From Insolitispirillum peregrinum (lineage in GTDB: Bacteria; Pseudomonadota; Alphaproteobacteria; Rhodospirillales; Rhodospirillaceae): DNA of 64,000 nt. The notes under the pieces were generated by a model. It did no database searches. It saw only the letters and a program-made list of their open reading frames with translations, and was not told the DNA's origin. The translations under genes were made by a program, and so were the position numbers. The stretch covers positions 124,001-188,000 of the forward strand of contig NZ_FTOA01000001.1 of the NCBI RefSeq assembly GCF_900156605.1, written 5' to 3'. This document shows positions 52,421 to 61,519 of this stretch, in pieces. Each line of letters begins with the position of its first letter. Position 1 is the stretch's first letter.

Positions 52421-52882
52421 ATGAGCACATCGCCAACGGCCATCGGCTGGTCGAGCCTGGATGCGGTGGACCGCCGCCTGCTGGAATTGCTGGCCGTCGA
52501 CAGTCGTCGCCCGACCGCCGAGCTGGCCCGTGATCTGGGGCTGGCGCGCAGTACGGTGCAAAGCCGACTGGACCGGCTGCGCGATATCGGGGTGATCCGG
52601 GCCTTTACCATCCGCCTGTCCGAACGGCTGGAGGCCGACACCATCAAGGCGCACATCATGCTGGCGGTCGGGCCGAAACAGTCGGCGGACGTGGTGCAGG
52701 CCCTGAAGCGCCTGCCCGAGGTCAAGGCCCTGCACGCCATCAGCGGTATCTTTGACCTGATCGCGGTGGTTCATGCACCGTCGGTGGTCGAGATGGATGC
52801 GCTGGTGGACCGGATCGGCCTGTTGCCGGGGGTGGAGCGGACGCAGACGGCGATTGTGCTGTCAACCCGCTTTGAGAGGTAG
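52421..52882 (+). CDS. Lrp/AsnC-family transcriptional regulator
   Basis: A 153-residue regulator: HTH in DAVDRRLLELLAVDSRRPTA, then ELARDLGLARSTVQSRLDRL, and a C-terminal RAM-type ligand domain (AHIMLAVGPKQSADVVQALK, HAISGIFDLIAVVHAPSVVE). ATG at 52421 has GGGGGGAAG at the right spacing; an ATG seven codons earlier has none. The gene is divergent from the saccharopine-dehydrogenase-like gene, and the direct repeats between the two are a plausible binding site. The effector is probably an amino acid such as lysine. Confidence 0.9.
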   Translation: MSTSPTAIGWSSLDAVDRRLLELLAVDSRRPTAELARDLGLARSTVQSRLDRLRDIGVIRAFTIRLSERLEADTIKAHIMLAVGPKQSADVVQALKRLPEVKALHAISGIFDLIAVVHAPSVVEMDALVDRIGLLPGVERTQTAIVLSTRFER

Positions 52883-52949
52883 ATAATAAATTTACATCTT
52901 ATAAGTGTCATGTATCATCTTCCCGTCACGGTTGTTGTGGGGGATGGTG

Positions 52950-53645
52950 ATGGGTGAAAAAATTGCGATTCTGAAAGTTTTGATCGTTGGGTTGATTGTG
53001 ATGGGGGGATTGTTCTATCGCAAGAAGACGTGGCGGACGCGGGGCTTTTACGCCTCGGTGACGATGAATTCCGTGCTGTTCACCGCATTGGCGGTGGGGA
53101 TCATTGTTGGCTATCTTTCTGATCTTGATGTTCTGTCGTCTTTGGGGACCAAGGAAATCCACCTGTCCGATTATATGGTGCTTGCGTCGCTGCCGGTCGG
53201 ATTCGTGTTGTATGAACTGGTTTACAAGCACCAGTTCGGCTGGGGGCGAACGATTGCCGTCACGCTGGCCTGGACCTTCCTGTTTTCCGTGCTGGTTGGC
53301 AGTGGTGATCCGTCCTTGCAAAAGGCGGCCCTTGCGCTGGTGGTGGTCAGTGGCTGTTTTGCCTTGGGGATGATCAACGGTATTCTGGGGCCTGTCCTGC
53401 CTGCTCTGGCACTGGCGAAGGTTGCTGCCGCCCTGTTCTGGGGACCAGACCCGCAAGTCTGGTCAATGGCTGGTATCGTTGATACGGTGCAGAATGCCGC
53501 TGATCTGGGGCTGGATGCTCTCAAAATCCTGCCTGCCGGGGTGAAGTTTGCCGGGGCGGTGCTGTTGGTGGTGCTGGGGATGGGCGAGGCATTCCAGTTT
53601 TACGGGCTGAAGCCTGTGTTTGACCGTCTGTTTGACCACAGTTGA
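52950..53645 (+). CDS. Polytopic membrane protein, unknown function
   Basis: A 231-residue protein with about six hydrophobic segments, for example ILKVLIVGLIVMGGLFY, NSVLFTALAVGIIVGYL and AALALVVVSGCFALGMING. The middle has GILGPVLPALALAKVAAALF. No transport signature that I recognise. GGGGG lies before the ATG at 52950. Its TGA stop directly abuts the TCA (reverse TGA) of the convergent GntR gene, giving the palindrome TGATCA. Confidence 0.75.
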   Translation: MGEKIAILKVLIVGLIVMGGLFYRKKTWRTRGFYASVTMNSVLFTALAVGIIVGYLSDLDVLSSLGTKEIHLSDYMVLASLPVGFVLYELVYKHQFGWGRTIAVTLAWTFLFSVLVGSGDPSLQKAALALVVVSGCFALGMINGILGPVLPALALAKVAAALFWGPDPQVWSMAGIVDTVQNAADLGLDALKILPAGVKFAGAVLLVVLGMGEAFQFYGLKPVFDRLFDHS

Positions 53646-54371
53646 TCAGCGGGAGTCTTCGCGCACGTCCTGACGGCAGGCGAAAAACTCCCGCAACGCC
53701 TGATCCGCCGTTGCCAGATGGCGGATCAGCACTGCTTCGGCAGTGGTGATGTCCCGTGCGGCACAGGCATCCAGCAGGGCATGGTGATCGTCCTGTTTCA
53801 GATGATCCCACCCCAGCGCCGATAACTCAAAACGCAGATAACGATCAAAGACCGCCATGTGCTGTTCGACCAGCGCCAGCAGGCGCGGGCTGTTGGCCTG
53901 CGCGTACAGGGTCATGTGAAAGCGGCGGTTGAGGTCGCCCATGCGGGCGAGATCGCGTTCCTGATCCATGTCGTGGATGGCGTCGGTGGCCCGCAGCAGG
54001 TCGGCTTGCGTCAGGTGGGGCAGGGACAGGCGCAGGGCGGCTGGTTCCAGTGCCATGCGGACGGCGAACAGGTCGCTGGCGTCGGCGGCAGAAATCGAGG
54101 TCACCACCGCCCCCTTGTGCGGGGTGAAGTCGATCAGCGCCTGCGATTCCAGTTGGCGCAGGGCTTCGCGCACCGGCATCCGGCTGACTCCGAACTGCTG
54201 GGCCAGTTCTTCCTGCCGCAACGGGGTGCCGCCGGGGATGGCTCCGCTCAGGATGCCGTCCCGCAAGGTGAATTCAACAAATTCGGTGGCGGTCCGAAAG
54301 CGCGGCTTGCTGCGAGCAATCAGCGCATCGAGGGACGGGACGGCGGGGTTTTCCGGTGAAGGGCTTGTCAT
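53646..54371 (-). CDS. GntR-family regulator, FadR (FCD) subfamily
   Basis: A 241-residue regulator. The winged helix is PGGTPLRQEELAQQFGVSRM, then PVREALRQLESQALIDFTPH, and the FCD ligand domain follows (AVRMALEPAALRLSLPHLTQ, MGDLNRRFHMTLYAQANSPR). The ATG at 54371 is chosen from the MTSPSPENP start. It is divergent from benE and may control it, in which case the ligand could be benzoate or a related acid. The repeat at 54421-54522 lies between them. Confidence 0.9.
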   Translation of the reverse strand: MTSPSPENPAVPSLDALIARSKPRFRTATEFVEFTLRDGILSGAIPGGTPLRQEELAQQFGVSRMPVREALRQLESQALIDFTPHKGAVVTSISAADASDLFAVRMALEPAALRLSLPHLTQADLLRATDAIHDMDQERDLARMGDLNRRFHMTLYAQANSPRLLALVEQHMAVFDRYLRFELSALGWDHLKQDDHHALLDACAARDITTAEAVLIRHLATADQALREFFACRQDVREDSR

Positions 54372-54420
54372 GCTGGCTCGGATGTGGTGAATTGGATCCA
54401 ATCTTACAAAGGCTAGTCTG

Positions 54421-54522
54421 GAGCAGTGAGCGCAAAAGTGGGAACCGGTTTTGCGCATCGTCACTGCGGCACATCAAAAGGCTAGACCAGTGTGCGTCAG
54501 GGTTAACGCACACTGGTCTAGC
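54421..54522. repeat. Family-1 repeat without core, solo copy E
   Basis: A variant palindromic unit (54421-54466, GCAGTGAGCGCAAAAGTGGG... with CACTGC as the closing arm) is followed by a perfect 17 bp inverted repeat, GCTAGACCAGTGTGCGT / ACGCACACTGGTCTAGC (54481-54522), with an 8-base loop. The two arms are the terminal ends of the family-1 core, here joined with the core missing. It lies between the divergent GntR and benE genes. Confidence 0.82.
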
Positions 54523-54573
54523 GTATCTGCGCCCGGCTGTCCTGCCTCATTCTCCTGCTGTGGATGTCGTCCC

Positions 54574-55779
54574 ATGTCGTCTTCTACTTCTGTGCCGTTC
54601 GGGCAGGCGTTGTCTGTCCAGACCCTCACCACCGGCCTGATCGCCGGTATGGTCGGCTTTGGCAGCTCGTTTGCGGTGGTGGTGCAAGGGTTGCTGGCTG
54701 TCGGAGCCTCGCCGGAGCAGGCAGCCTCTGGCCTGACCGCCACCTGTTTGCTGATGGGGCTGGCCGGGATCGTGTTCAGCCTGAAGCTGCGCCAGCCGAT
54801 CAGCGTCGCCTGGACCACGCCGGGGGCGGCGCTGCTGGCGGCCACCGGGGCGGTGGATGGTGGCTTTGCCGCTGCCGTCGGGGCGTTCATGCTGGTGGGG
54901 GTGTTGATCGTCATCTGCGGGCTGTGGCGTCCGCTGGGAACGTTGATCCAGAAAATACCGACCTCGATTGCCAGCGCGATGCTGGCCGGGGTGCTGTTGC
55001 CGCTGTGTCTGGCCCCGTTTGCCGCCTTGAAGGCCATTCCGCATCTGGCGGTGCCGGTGCTGGCGGTGTGGGTGGTGACCAGCGTCTTTTCCCGCCTGTA
55101 TGCCGTGCCGCTGGCGGTGGTGGTGGCGGTGCTGCTGATGGCCTTTCCCGAACTGGTCGGCGGGACGGCTCCGGCGGCGGTGTCGCTGGCTCCGGCCTTG
55201 GCGCCGGTGCTGCCGACCCTGACCAGCGGGGCGGTGATCGGCATTGCCATTCCGCTGTTTCTGGTCACCATGGCCTCGCAGAACGTGCCGGGGCTGGCGA
55301 TTCTGGCCGCCAACGGCTATCGCCCCAACGCCGGGCCGCTGTTTGTCGGCACCGGAGCCGGGTCGGTGCTGTCGGCAATCGGTGGCGGGGTGTCGATCAA
55401 TCTGGCCGCCATCACCGCTGCCCTCTGTGCCGGGCCGGAGGCATCGCCGGAGCCGCGCCATCGCTATGTGGCGGCAGTGGTGACCGGGGCGGCCTATGTG
55501 GTGCTGGCAGTGGTGTCGGCGGCAGCGGCGGCGCTGGTGTCGCAATCACCGCCGCTGCTGATTCAGGCGGTGGCCGGGCTGGCGTTGATGAATGCCTTTG
55601 CCGGGGCGGCGGTGGCCGGGTTTCAGGAGGCCAACGACCGCTTGCCCGCCGCCGTTACCTTTTTGATCACCGCGTCCGGGCTGTCGTTCGCCGGCATTGG
55701 TCCGGCGTTCTGGGGCTTGCTGGCCGGGCTGGTGTTCCGCGCCCTGCTGATGATCCGAACGGCTCCGGCGGGGAAATAG
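54574..55779 (+). CDS. benE: Benzoate transporter BenE-type permease
   Basis: A 401-residue membrane protein of the BenE family with about twelve hydrophobic segments. Conserved parts include LTTGLIAGMVGFGSSFAVVV, ISVAWTTPGAALLAA and LVTMASQNVPGLAILAANGY, then GGGVSINLAAITAALCAGPE. BenE imports benzoate by proton symport. No ben/cat degradation genes are adjacent. ATG at 54574 is taken as start; its ribosome-binding site is weak. Its TAG stop (55777-55779) is the first triplet of the repeat array of copy C. Confidence 0.93.
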   Translation: MSSSTSVPFGQALSVQTLTTGLIAGMVGFGSSFAVVVQGLLAVGASPEQAASGLTATCLLMGLAGIVFSLKLRQPISVAWTTPGAALLAATGAVDGGFAAAVGAFMLVGVLIVICGLWRPLGTLIQKIPTSIASAMLAGVLLPLCLAPFAALKAIPHLAVPVLAVWVVTSVFSRLYAVPLAVVVAVLLMAFPELVGGTAPAAVSLAPALAPVLPTLTSGAVIGIAIPLFLVTMASQNVPGLAILAANGYRPNAGPLFVGTGAGSVLSAIGGGVSINLAAITAALCAGPEASPEPRHRYVAAVVTGAAYVVLAVVSAAAAALVSQSPPLLIQAVAGLALMNAFAGAAVAGFQEANDRLPAAVTFLITASGLSFAGIGPAFWGLLAGLVFRALLMIRTAPAGK

Positions 55780-56240
55780 AGCATTGTGCGAAAAGTGGGT
55801 ACCGGTTTTCGCAAAAACAATGCGACACAACAAACGAGCATTGTGCGAAAAGTGGGTACCGGTTTTCGCATCAACAATGCGGCATGAAAGACCTGGCATT
55901 GTGCGAAAAGTGGGTACCGGTTTTCGCAACAGCAATGCGGCATGAAAGACCTGGCATTGTGCGAAAAGTGGGAACCGGTTTTCGCATCAACAATGCGACA
56001 GAACAAAAGGTTAGACCAGCGTGCATCAGGCTTGACCACAGTACATGACAATAAGGAAACAAGGACGTGGAGCGCTGCTCCACACCTCGCTGGGGCCTTG
56101 AGGCCCCAGACCCCATTAGTTTGATATTGAAAGAAAAAATGGGGGTCCGGGGGCATCGTCCCCCGGGCAGGTGCGGGCGGCAGTCCGCTATTCTCCACCA
56201 ACGGTCGTGTACTGTGAGCCTTGACGCACGCTGGTCTAGC
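55777..56240. repeat. Family-1 composite repeat, copy C (four tandem units)
   Basis: Four palindromic units in tandem (55777-55996) with a 57-58 bp period and near-identical 15 bp spacers (GGCATGAAAGACCTG) are followed by a core of about 230 bp (56011-56240) in inverted orientation relative to copies A, B and D (TGGAGCGCTGCTCCA, then GGGGCCTTGAGGCCCC). The space between benE and gapR (55780-56363) holds this and a short GC-rich leader. Confidence 0.88.
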
Positions 56241-56363
56241 CGGGGCTTGATTGCGGCGCGGGGGGTCGGTATGGTGCGGCTCAAATTCAGTGGGCGGCGG
56301 TGGTGCTGCCCGGTTTGCGCCGCCCCGGCTGGCGGGCCAACCTTCAAGCCAAGGTAGGATAAC

Positions 56364-56606
56364 ATGGAAGCTATGGATACAGCGGCGGCCGAGCAGCTCC
56401 GCTCGTTCGTTGAACGCATTGAACGTCTGGAAGAAGAAAAGGCGAACCTCGCCAGCGATATCAAGGACGTTTACTCCGAAGCCAAGTCGATGGGCTATGA
56501 TGTCAAGAGCATCCGCAAGCTGGTCTCCTTGCGCAAAAAGAAGCCCCACGAGCTGGAAGAAGAAGAGCAGATCCTGACCCTGTACCGCATGGCGGTCGGC
56601 GTCTGA
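56364..56606 (+). CDS. gapR: Nucleoid-associated protein GapR (DUF2312)
   Basis: An 80-residue coiled-coil protein starting [20 protein letters not shown]. The stretch [20 protein letters not shown] then [20 protein letters not shown] is the GapR/DUF2312 core. In Caulobacter GapR binds overtwisted AT-rich DNA ahead of forks and polymerases and is important for chromosome replication. GTAGGATAAC precedes the ATG. A textbook terminator follows. It is flanked on both sides by inverted copies of the family-1 repeat. Confidence 0.95.
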   Translation: MEAMDTAAAEQLRSFVERIERLEEEKANLASDIKDVYSEAKSMGYDVKSIRKLVSLRKKKPHELEEEEQILTLYRMAVGV

Positions 56607-56934
56607 TCCAATAAAAAACCCTCCGAATCGCTTCGGAGGGTTTTTTTAGAGCAGCGTGCGTTAAACCGGATGCCACAGTACACGACAGTAAGGAAACAAG
56701 AGCGGGCTACCGTCCGAGCCCGTTTGGGGCCTAAGGCCCCAAACCCCCACTTTTTCTTTTATGATCAAAGGAATGGGGCCCGGGGCCTAAAGGCCCCGGC
56801 GAGGTTTGGAGCAGCGCTCCATGATCTTTTTGTTTTGTGTCGTGTACTGTGACCGGATGCAGGCCCGCTGCTCTAACCTTTTATTTCGCCGCATTGTTTT
56901 TGCAAAAACCGGTTTCCACTTTTCGCACAATGCT
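56607..56934. other. Intergenic region downstream of gapR
   Basis: It is filled by the gapR terminator and repeat copy D, with no gene. Confidence 0.7.
56613..56647 (+). terminator. Rho-independent terminator after gapR
   Basis: The stem CCCTCCGAA / TTCGGAGGG (9 bp, TCGC loop) is flanked by A6 and T7, working in both directions. It lies 12 bp after the gapR stop. Its T-tract runs directly into the end of repeat copy D. Confidence 0.95.
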
Positions 56935-56937
56935 CTA
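56646..56937. repeat. Family-1 composite repeat, copy D
   Basis: A core of about 233 bp (56646-56878) with inverted ends TTAGAGCAGCGTGCG / CCCGCTGCTCTAA and internal hairpins GGGGCCTAAGGCCCC and TGGAGCAGCGCTCCA, followed by one inverted palindromic unit (56891-56937). The far end (CTCTA) overlaps the stop codon of the oxidoreductase gene. Same orientation as copies A and B. Confidence 0.88.
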
Positions 56938-59900
56938 TTCCGCCGCTTCCCGCCACGGCGTCGGCAAGGGTGTCGGAGCCGGGTGGTCGAACTGTTCCAG
57001 CAGGCCGTGCTTGCGCTGGTCGGCCTTGGCTTTGGCCTGTTCCAGCACCGGACCATAGCCCCGGATTGACAGCGGCAGTTCGGCCAGGTCGACGGCGGCG
57101 GCGTGGTTGTCGCGCCCCAGCCCTGCCAGCAGATGCTCGACCAGCGCCAGATACTCGGTGCGCAGGCTCCGCTGCAACACCCGCTCGGCGGAATGGCCGA
57201 AGGGGTCGAACCAGTGGCCGCGCAGGCCCTTGCCCTTGGCCAGCAAGCGGAACAGCGGGCCGATCCACGGGCCGAAGGTGCGCTTGCGGGCCCGTCCGCT
57301 TACCGGGTCGATGCGGCTGACCAGCGGCGGGGCCAGATGATAGGACAGCGTGACCGGCCCGTCGAACTGGGCGGCCAGTGCCTTGGCAAAGCTGCCATCG
57401 CTGTACAGGCGGGCGACCTCGTATTCATCCTTGTAGGCCATCACCTTGAATGCCGCCCGGGCTACTGCATGGGTCAGGGTGGTGCTGCCGGGGATGACCA
57501 TGTTTTCCCGCTGTTGCACGCGGGCAACCAGCGCCCGGTACTGTTCGGCATAGCGGGCATCCTGATAGGCGGTCAGGATATCGACCCGGCGGGCAATGGC
57601 TTCGTCCAGCGAGGCGGACAGCCGCCGGTGGGGCAGGGTCTCATCGCTGCGCGGAGCACAGAGGGCGGTGACCGCCGCCAGATCCTGCGCTGCCCGCCGT
57701 CCCCACCAGAAGGCGCTTTTGTTGAAATCAACAGCCGCGCCGTTCAGCTCGATGGCCCGCAGCAGGGCGTCTTCGCCCAGCGGCAACAATCCTTGCTGCC
57801 AGACATAGCCGACCAGAAACAGGTTGGTGGCCAGACTGTCGCCCAGCAGGGTGGTGGCCAGCGTGCTGGCATCGACATAGCTGACCGCCTGCGCGCCGAT
57901 GGCGTCGGCAATCACCCGGCGCACATCGTCGGCGGGGAATGGCATGTCCGGGTTGCGGGTGAAGTCGGCGGTCATCACCTGATGGCTGTTGATCACCGCC
58001 CGCGTATAGCCCTGGCGCATCTTGCGCACGGCGTCATAGCCGCCAGCGGTCAGCATGTCGGCCCCCAGAATCAGGCGGGCATTGCCAGCGGCAATCCGCA
58101 CCGCATGCAGGCGGTCGGGGTGAGCGGCAATGCGGACGTGGCTGACCACTGCGCCGTTCTTTTGCGCCAGCCCGATCTGGTCGAGCACCGACACGCCTTT
58201 GCCTTCCAGATGGGCCGCCATCCCCAGCAGGGCCGAGATGGTCACCACTCCGGTTCCGCCGATGCCGGTGATGACAATGCCATAGGGCTCATCATCGCAC
58301 GACGGCAAGGTGGGGGTGGGCAGGCTGACTTGGGCCTGTGCCTTGCCGTCGGCGGCGGTGCGGGTACGGATGGTGCCGCCGGTGACGGTAACAAACGACG
58401 GGCAAAAGCCTTTCAGGCAGCTATAGTCCTTGTTGCAGGCCGACTGGTCGATGGTCCGCTTGCGGCCCAGTTCGGTTTCCATCGGGGCGACGGCGACGCA
58501 ATTGGACTCGGTGCCGCAATCGCCACAGCCTTCACAGACCTGTTCGTTGATGAACACCCGCTGCGGCGGGTCGGGCATCTTGCCGCGTTTCCGCCGCCGC
58601 CGTTTTTCCGCTGCGCAGGTCTGGTCATAGACCATGATGGTGACGCCGGGGGTGGTGCGCAGTTCCTTTTGTACCGCGTCCAGGTCGTCGCGGTGGCGGA
58701 TGGTGGTGCCACTGGCGAATCCGGCGTTGGCCGGGTACTTGTCCGGCTCGTCGGTGACCACCACGATTTTGCTGCATCCTTCGGCGGCCACCTGTTGGGT
58801 GATCAGCGGCACCGACAGCGGGCCGTCGAACGGCTGGCCGCCGGTCATCGCCACCGCGTCATTGAACAGGATTTTATAGGTGATGTTGACCTTTGCCGCC
58901 ACCGCCTGCCGGATTGCCATCAGCCCGGAATGGTAATAGGTGCCGTCGCCCAGATTGGCAAAGATATGGGTTTCATCGGTGAACGGAGCCTGCCCGACCC
59001 ACGGCACGCCTTCGCCGCCCATGTGGGTGTAGGTGGCGGTGCTGCGGTCCATCCAGGTGACCATGTAATGGCAACCGATGCCGCCGACCGCGCGCGAGCC
59101 TTCGGGGACTTTGGTCGAGGTATTGTGCGGGCATCCGGCGCAGAAATAGGGAATGCGGCGGGTGGTGACGATCGGGTTGGATTGCGACTGCTCTTTTTCC
59201 TCAAGGAACTGCAGGCGCTGGCGGATCGACGGCGCGGTAACGAACTGCTCGATGCGGCTGGCCAGCACCCGCGCCACATGGGCCGGGCCGAGTTCCCCGG
59301 CAGAGGGCTGAATCCACTCGCCTTTTTCATCGAATTTGCCAACGACGCGCGGGCGAACGTCTTCGCGCCAGTTGTAAAGCTGTTCCTTCAACTGGTTTTC
59401 GATCATCGCCCGCTTTTCTTCGACGACAATGATTTCTTCCAGACCTTCGGCAAAGGCGCGCACGTCGTCGCGGTTCAGCGGCCACGGCATGCCGACCTTC
59501 AGCACGCGCAGGCCGATCTGCGCCGCCAGCTGTGGCGTCACCCCCAGATCATCCAGCGCCTGCCGCACATCGAGATAGCTTTTGCCGGTGGTGACGATGC
59601 CAAGCCGGGGATTGGGGCTGTCGATCACCACCCGGTTCAGGCCGTTGGCGCGGGCAAAGGCCAGTGCGGCATACAGCTTGTAGCGCATCAGGCGGTATTC
59701 CTGCGCCAGCGCGGTATCCGGCCAGCGGATATGCAGGCCATCGGCAGGCATGTCGAATGGCGGTATGACCAGCTTCAGGCGGTCGGGATCGACATCGACC
59801 GAGGCCGAGCTGTCCATCACCTGTGTCAGACATTTCAGCGCCACCCAGCAGCCGGAATAGCGGCTCATCGCCAGCCCGATCAGGCCGTAATCAATCACTT

Positions 59901-60435
59901 CCTGCACGTTGGCCGGATGCAGCACCGGGATTTGCAGGTCGGCAAAGGCATATTCGGTCTGAAAGGCGACGGTGGAGGATTTGGCGGCGTGGTCGTCCCC
60001 GGCCAGCAGCAGAACGCCGCCATGGGGCGAGGTTCCGGCCATGTTGGCATGGCGGAACACGTCGCACGAGCGATCCACGCCGGGGCCTTTGCCGTACCAC
60101 ATGCCAAACACGCCATCGTAGCGGGCCCCCTGGAACAGGTTGACCTGCTGGCTGCCCCAGACGGCGGTGGCGGCGAGGTCTTCGTTGACGCCCGGCTGGA
60201 AGTGGATGTTGCGCTCTTTCAGGTGTTGGCTGGCCTTGACCAGCGTGCTGTCAATCCCGCTGAGCGGCGAGCCGCGATAGCCGGAAATGAAGCCTGCGGT
60301 ATTCAGTCCCTGCGCCTGATCACGGTCTCGCTGCATCATCGGGATTCGGGCCAGCGCCTGAATGCCGCTGAGGTACACCCGGCCTTTGCCGACGGTGTAT
60401 TTGTCATCGAGGGTAATGTTGACATTGATCGTCAT
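56935..60435 (-). CDS. Fused indolepyruvate:ferredoxin oxidoreductase
   Basis: A 1166-residue thiamine-diphosphate enzyme that oxidises an aryl-pyruvate such as indolepyruvate to the acyl-CoA with reduction of ferredoxin. It joins in one chain the alpha part (YLSGIQALARIPMMQRDRDQ, GYRGSPLSGID), the TPP half with FCAGCPHNTSTKVPEG and the acidic NLGDGTYYHSG, a ferredoxin-like cysteine cluster (NEQVCEGCGDCGTESNC, then CNKDYSCLKGFCPSF) and the gamma part (VITGIGGTGVVTISALLGMA). The C-terminal 300 residues are the DUF6537-like extension. ATG at 60435 follows GGGAG. The TAG stop is the end of repeat copy D. No ferredoxin gene is adjacent. Confidence 0.94.
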   Translation of the reverse strand: MTINVNITLDDKYTVGKGRVYLSGIQALARIPMMQRDRDQAQGLNTAGFISGYRGSPLSGIDSTLVKASQHLKERNIHFQPGVNEDLAATAVWGSQQVNLFQGARYDGVFGMWYGKGPGVDRSCDVFRHANMAGTSPHGGVLLLAGDDHAAKSSTVAFQTEYAFADLQIPVLHPANVQEVIDYGLIGLAMSRYSGCWVALKCLTQVMDSSASVDVDPDRLKLVIPPFDMPADGLHIRWPDTALAQEYRLMRYKLYAALAFARANGLNRVVIDSPNPRLGIVTTGKSYLDVRQALDDLGVTPQLAAQIGLRVLKVGMPWPLNRDDVRAFAEGLEEIIVVEEKRAMIENQLKEQLYNWREDVRPRVVGKFDEKGEWIQPSAGELGPAHVARVLASRIEQFVTAPSIRQRLQFLEEKEQSQSNPIVTTRRIPYFCAGCPHNTSTKVPEGSRAVGGIGCHYMVTWMDRSTATYTHMGGEGVPWVGQAPFTDETHIFANLGDGTYYHSGLMAIRQAVAAKVNITYKILFNDAVAMTGGQPFDGPLSVPLITQQVAAEGCSKIVVVTDEPDKYPANAGFASGTTIRHRDDLDAVQKELRTTPGVTIMVYDQTCAAEKRRRRKRGKMPDPPQRVFINEQVCEGCGDCGTESNCVAVAPMETELGRKRTIDQSACNKDYSCLKGFCPSFVTVTGGTIRTRTAADGKAQAQVSLPTPTLPSCDDEPYGIVITGIGGTGVVTISALLGMAAHLEGKGVSVLDQIGLAQKNGAVVSHVRIAAHPDRLHAVRIAAGNARLILGADMLTAGGYDAVRKMRQGYTRAVINSHQVMTADFTRNPDMPFPADDVRRVIADAIGAQAVSYVDASTLATTLLGDSLATNLFLVGYVWQQGLLPLGEDALLRAIELNGAAVDFNKSAFWWGRRAAQDLAAVTALCAPRSDETLPHRRLSASLDEAIARRVDILTAYQDARYAEQYRALVARVQQRENMVIPGSTTLTHAVARAAFKVMAYKDEYEVARLYSDGSFAKALAAQFDGPVTLSYHLAPPLVSRIDPVSGRARKRTFGPWIGPLFRLLAKGKGLRGHWFDPFGHSAERVLQRSLRTEYLALVEHLLAGLGRDNHAAAVDLAELPLSIRGYGPVLEQAKAKADQRKHGLLEQFDHPAPTPLPTPWREAAE

Positions 60436-60750
60436 GGGCCGATGCTCCCTGTTCACGGGCCGGTGGTGACGAAAGTCAGGACGGGATGGCTGGGCCATTC
60501 TGTTTTTTATGCCGTCCTGTCTGGTAATTTATGCTGTGTTTTCAGACTGTTCAATCGGGCTTGGCGGAACTGTGAAATAACGCAATAATCTGCTGAGGTA
60601 TTCCGGATGGCGGATATATTGTTTCTTTGGAAACCATCTGTCGGGTGAGAAAGTTTCGTTTGAAATTTATTGTGCGGCACGGAAACTGCTGAGTGCGGTG
60701 CGCAAGATCGGATAGGATTCCGCAGGCCAACTTTATTGCAGGGGGATGCA
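60436..60750. other. Divergent intergenic region, indolepyruvate oxidoreductase/pncA
   Basis: About 315 bp without a gene, AT-rich from 60500 to 60680. Both promoters should lie here. No operator was recognised. Confidence 0.45.
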
Positions 60751-61392
60751 ATGGCGTTTCTGCCAACCGATGTGCTGCTGATCATTGATGTGCAAAACGA
60801 CTTTTGTCCGGGGGGCGCTTTGGCGGTGCCGGAGGGTGATGCAGTGGTGCCGGTGATCAACGGCCTGATTGCCGAGGCGATGCAGGCCGGGGCGGCTGTT
60901 GTGCTGACGCAGGACTGGCACCCGGTCGGGCATGGCTCGTTTGCCTCGTCACATGCGGGCCGTCAGCCGTTCGAAACCATCACCATGCCCTATGGTGAGC
61001 AAGTGTTGTGGCCGAATCATTGTGTGCAGGACAGTCTGGGAGCGGCGTTCCATCCCGATCTGCGCAGCGGGGCGGCGCAGGCGATCATCCGCAAAGGCGG
61101 AACGCCGACGGTCGATTCCTACTCGGCCTTCTTTGAAAACGACCATCAGACCGCCACCGGCCTGCAAGGGTATTTGCAGGCGCGGGGCGTGACGCGGGTG
61201 ATCGGCTGTGGCCTCGCCACCGACTATTGCGTCAGTTACTCGCTGCTGGATGCTCGCGCCATCGGGTTGCAGGCGGTGCTGATCGAAGATGCCAGCCGGG
61301 GGATCAACCTTGACGGCTCGGTCGGGCGGGCGCTGGCGGCGTTGGCGCAGGCGGGGGTGACGATCACCACCGCGCAGCGTTTTTGCCCGTAA
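60751..61392 (+). CDS. pncA: Nicotinamidase/pyrazinamidase
   Basis: A 213-residue enzyme converting nicotinamide to nicotinate in NAD salvage. The triad is D13 (IIDVQNDF), K115 (IIRKGGTP) and C160 (LATDYCVSY). Metal ligands D55, H57 and H61 are in TQDWHPVGHGS, with H90 in WPNHCVQD. GCAGGGGG precedes the ATG at 60751. It stands alone between the divergent oxidoreductase and a family-2 repeat. Such enzymes also act on pyrazinamide. Confidence 0.95.
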   Translation: MAFLPTDVLLIIDVQNDFCPGGALAVPEGDAVVPVINGLIAEAMQAGAAVVLTQDWHPVGHGSFASSHAGRQPFETITMPYGEQVLWPNHCVQDSLGAAFHPDLRSGAAQAIIRKGGTPTVDSYSAFFENDHQTATGLQGYLQARGVTRVIGCGLATDYCVSYSLLDARAIGLQAVLIEDASRGINLDGSVGRALAALAQAGVTITTAQRFCP

Positions 61393-61413
61393 GTCAGTAC
61401 GTGGCTTGGGCGC

Positions 61414-61519
61414 TAGAGCAAATCCCGAGCAGATGGCTCCATCTGCGACGACGTATTTGCTGAAAATACAAGATATTAGAGCATTTGAAGTGATCCAGAG
61501 AGAACGGAAAATGCTCTAA
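61414..61519. repeat. Family-2 repeat, copy 2 (106 bp)
   Basis: A near-copy of 36135-36240 with the same inverted ends, the CAGATGG / CCATCTG hairpin and the TTAGAGCATTT / AAAATGCTCTAA hairpin. It sits between convergent pncA and nifX. The nifX reading frame runs into it for 14 codons before a TAA (61476-61478). Confidence 0.93.

Noticed and set aside
55777-55996. Four tandem units with a 57-58 bp period, superficially like a CRISPR array
   Set aside because: The intervals between the units are nearly identical (GGCATGAAAGACCTG), the units are long palindromes, and the same unit recurs singly elsewhere. True CRISPR spacers differ. No cas genes flank it.
54564-56048. A 494-codon frame overlapping benE on the same strand
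   Set aside because: It is the +2 frame of benE, glycine/alanine-rich, and extends into the repeat array; benE itself has clear family motifs.
57103-60588. A 1161-codon open frame antisense to the indolepyruvate oxidoreductase
   Set aside because: Same reason: complementary-strand shadow of a long high-GC gene with strong third-base G/C bias; no domain recognised.
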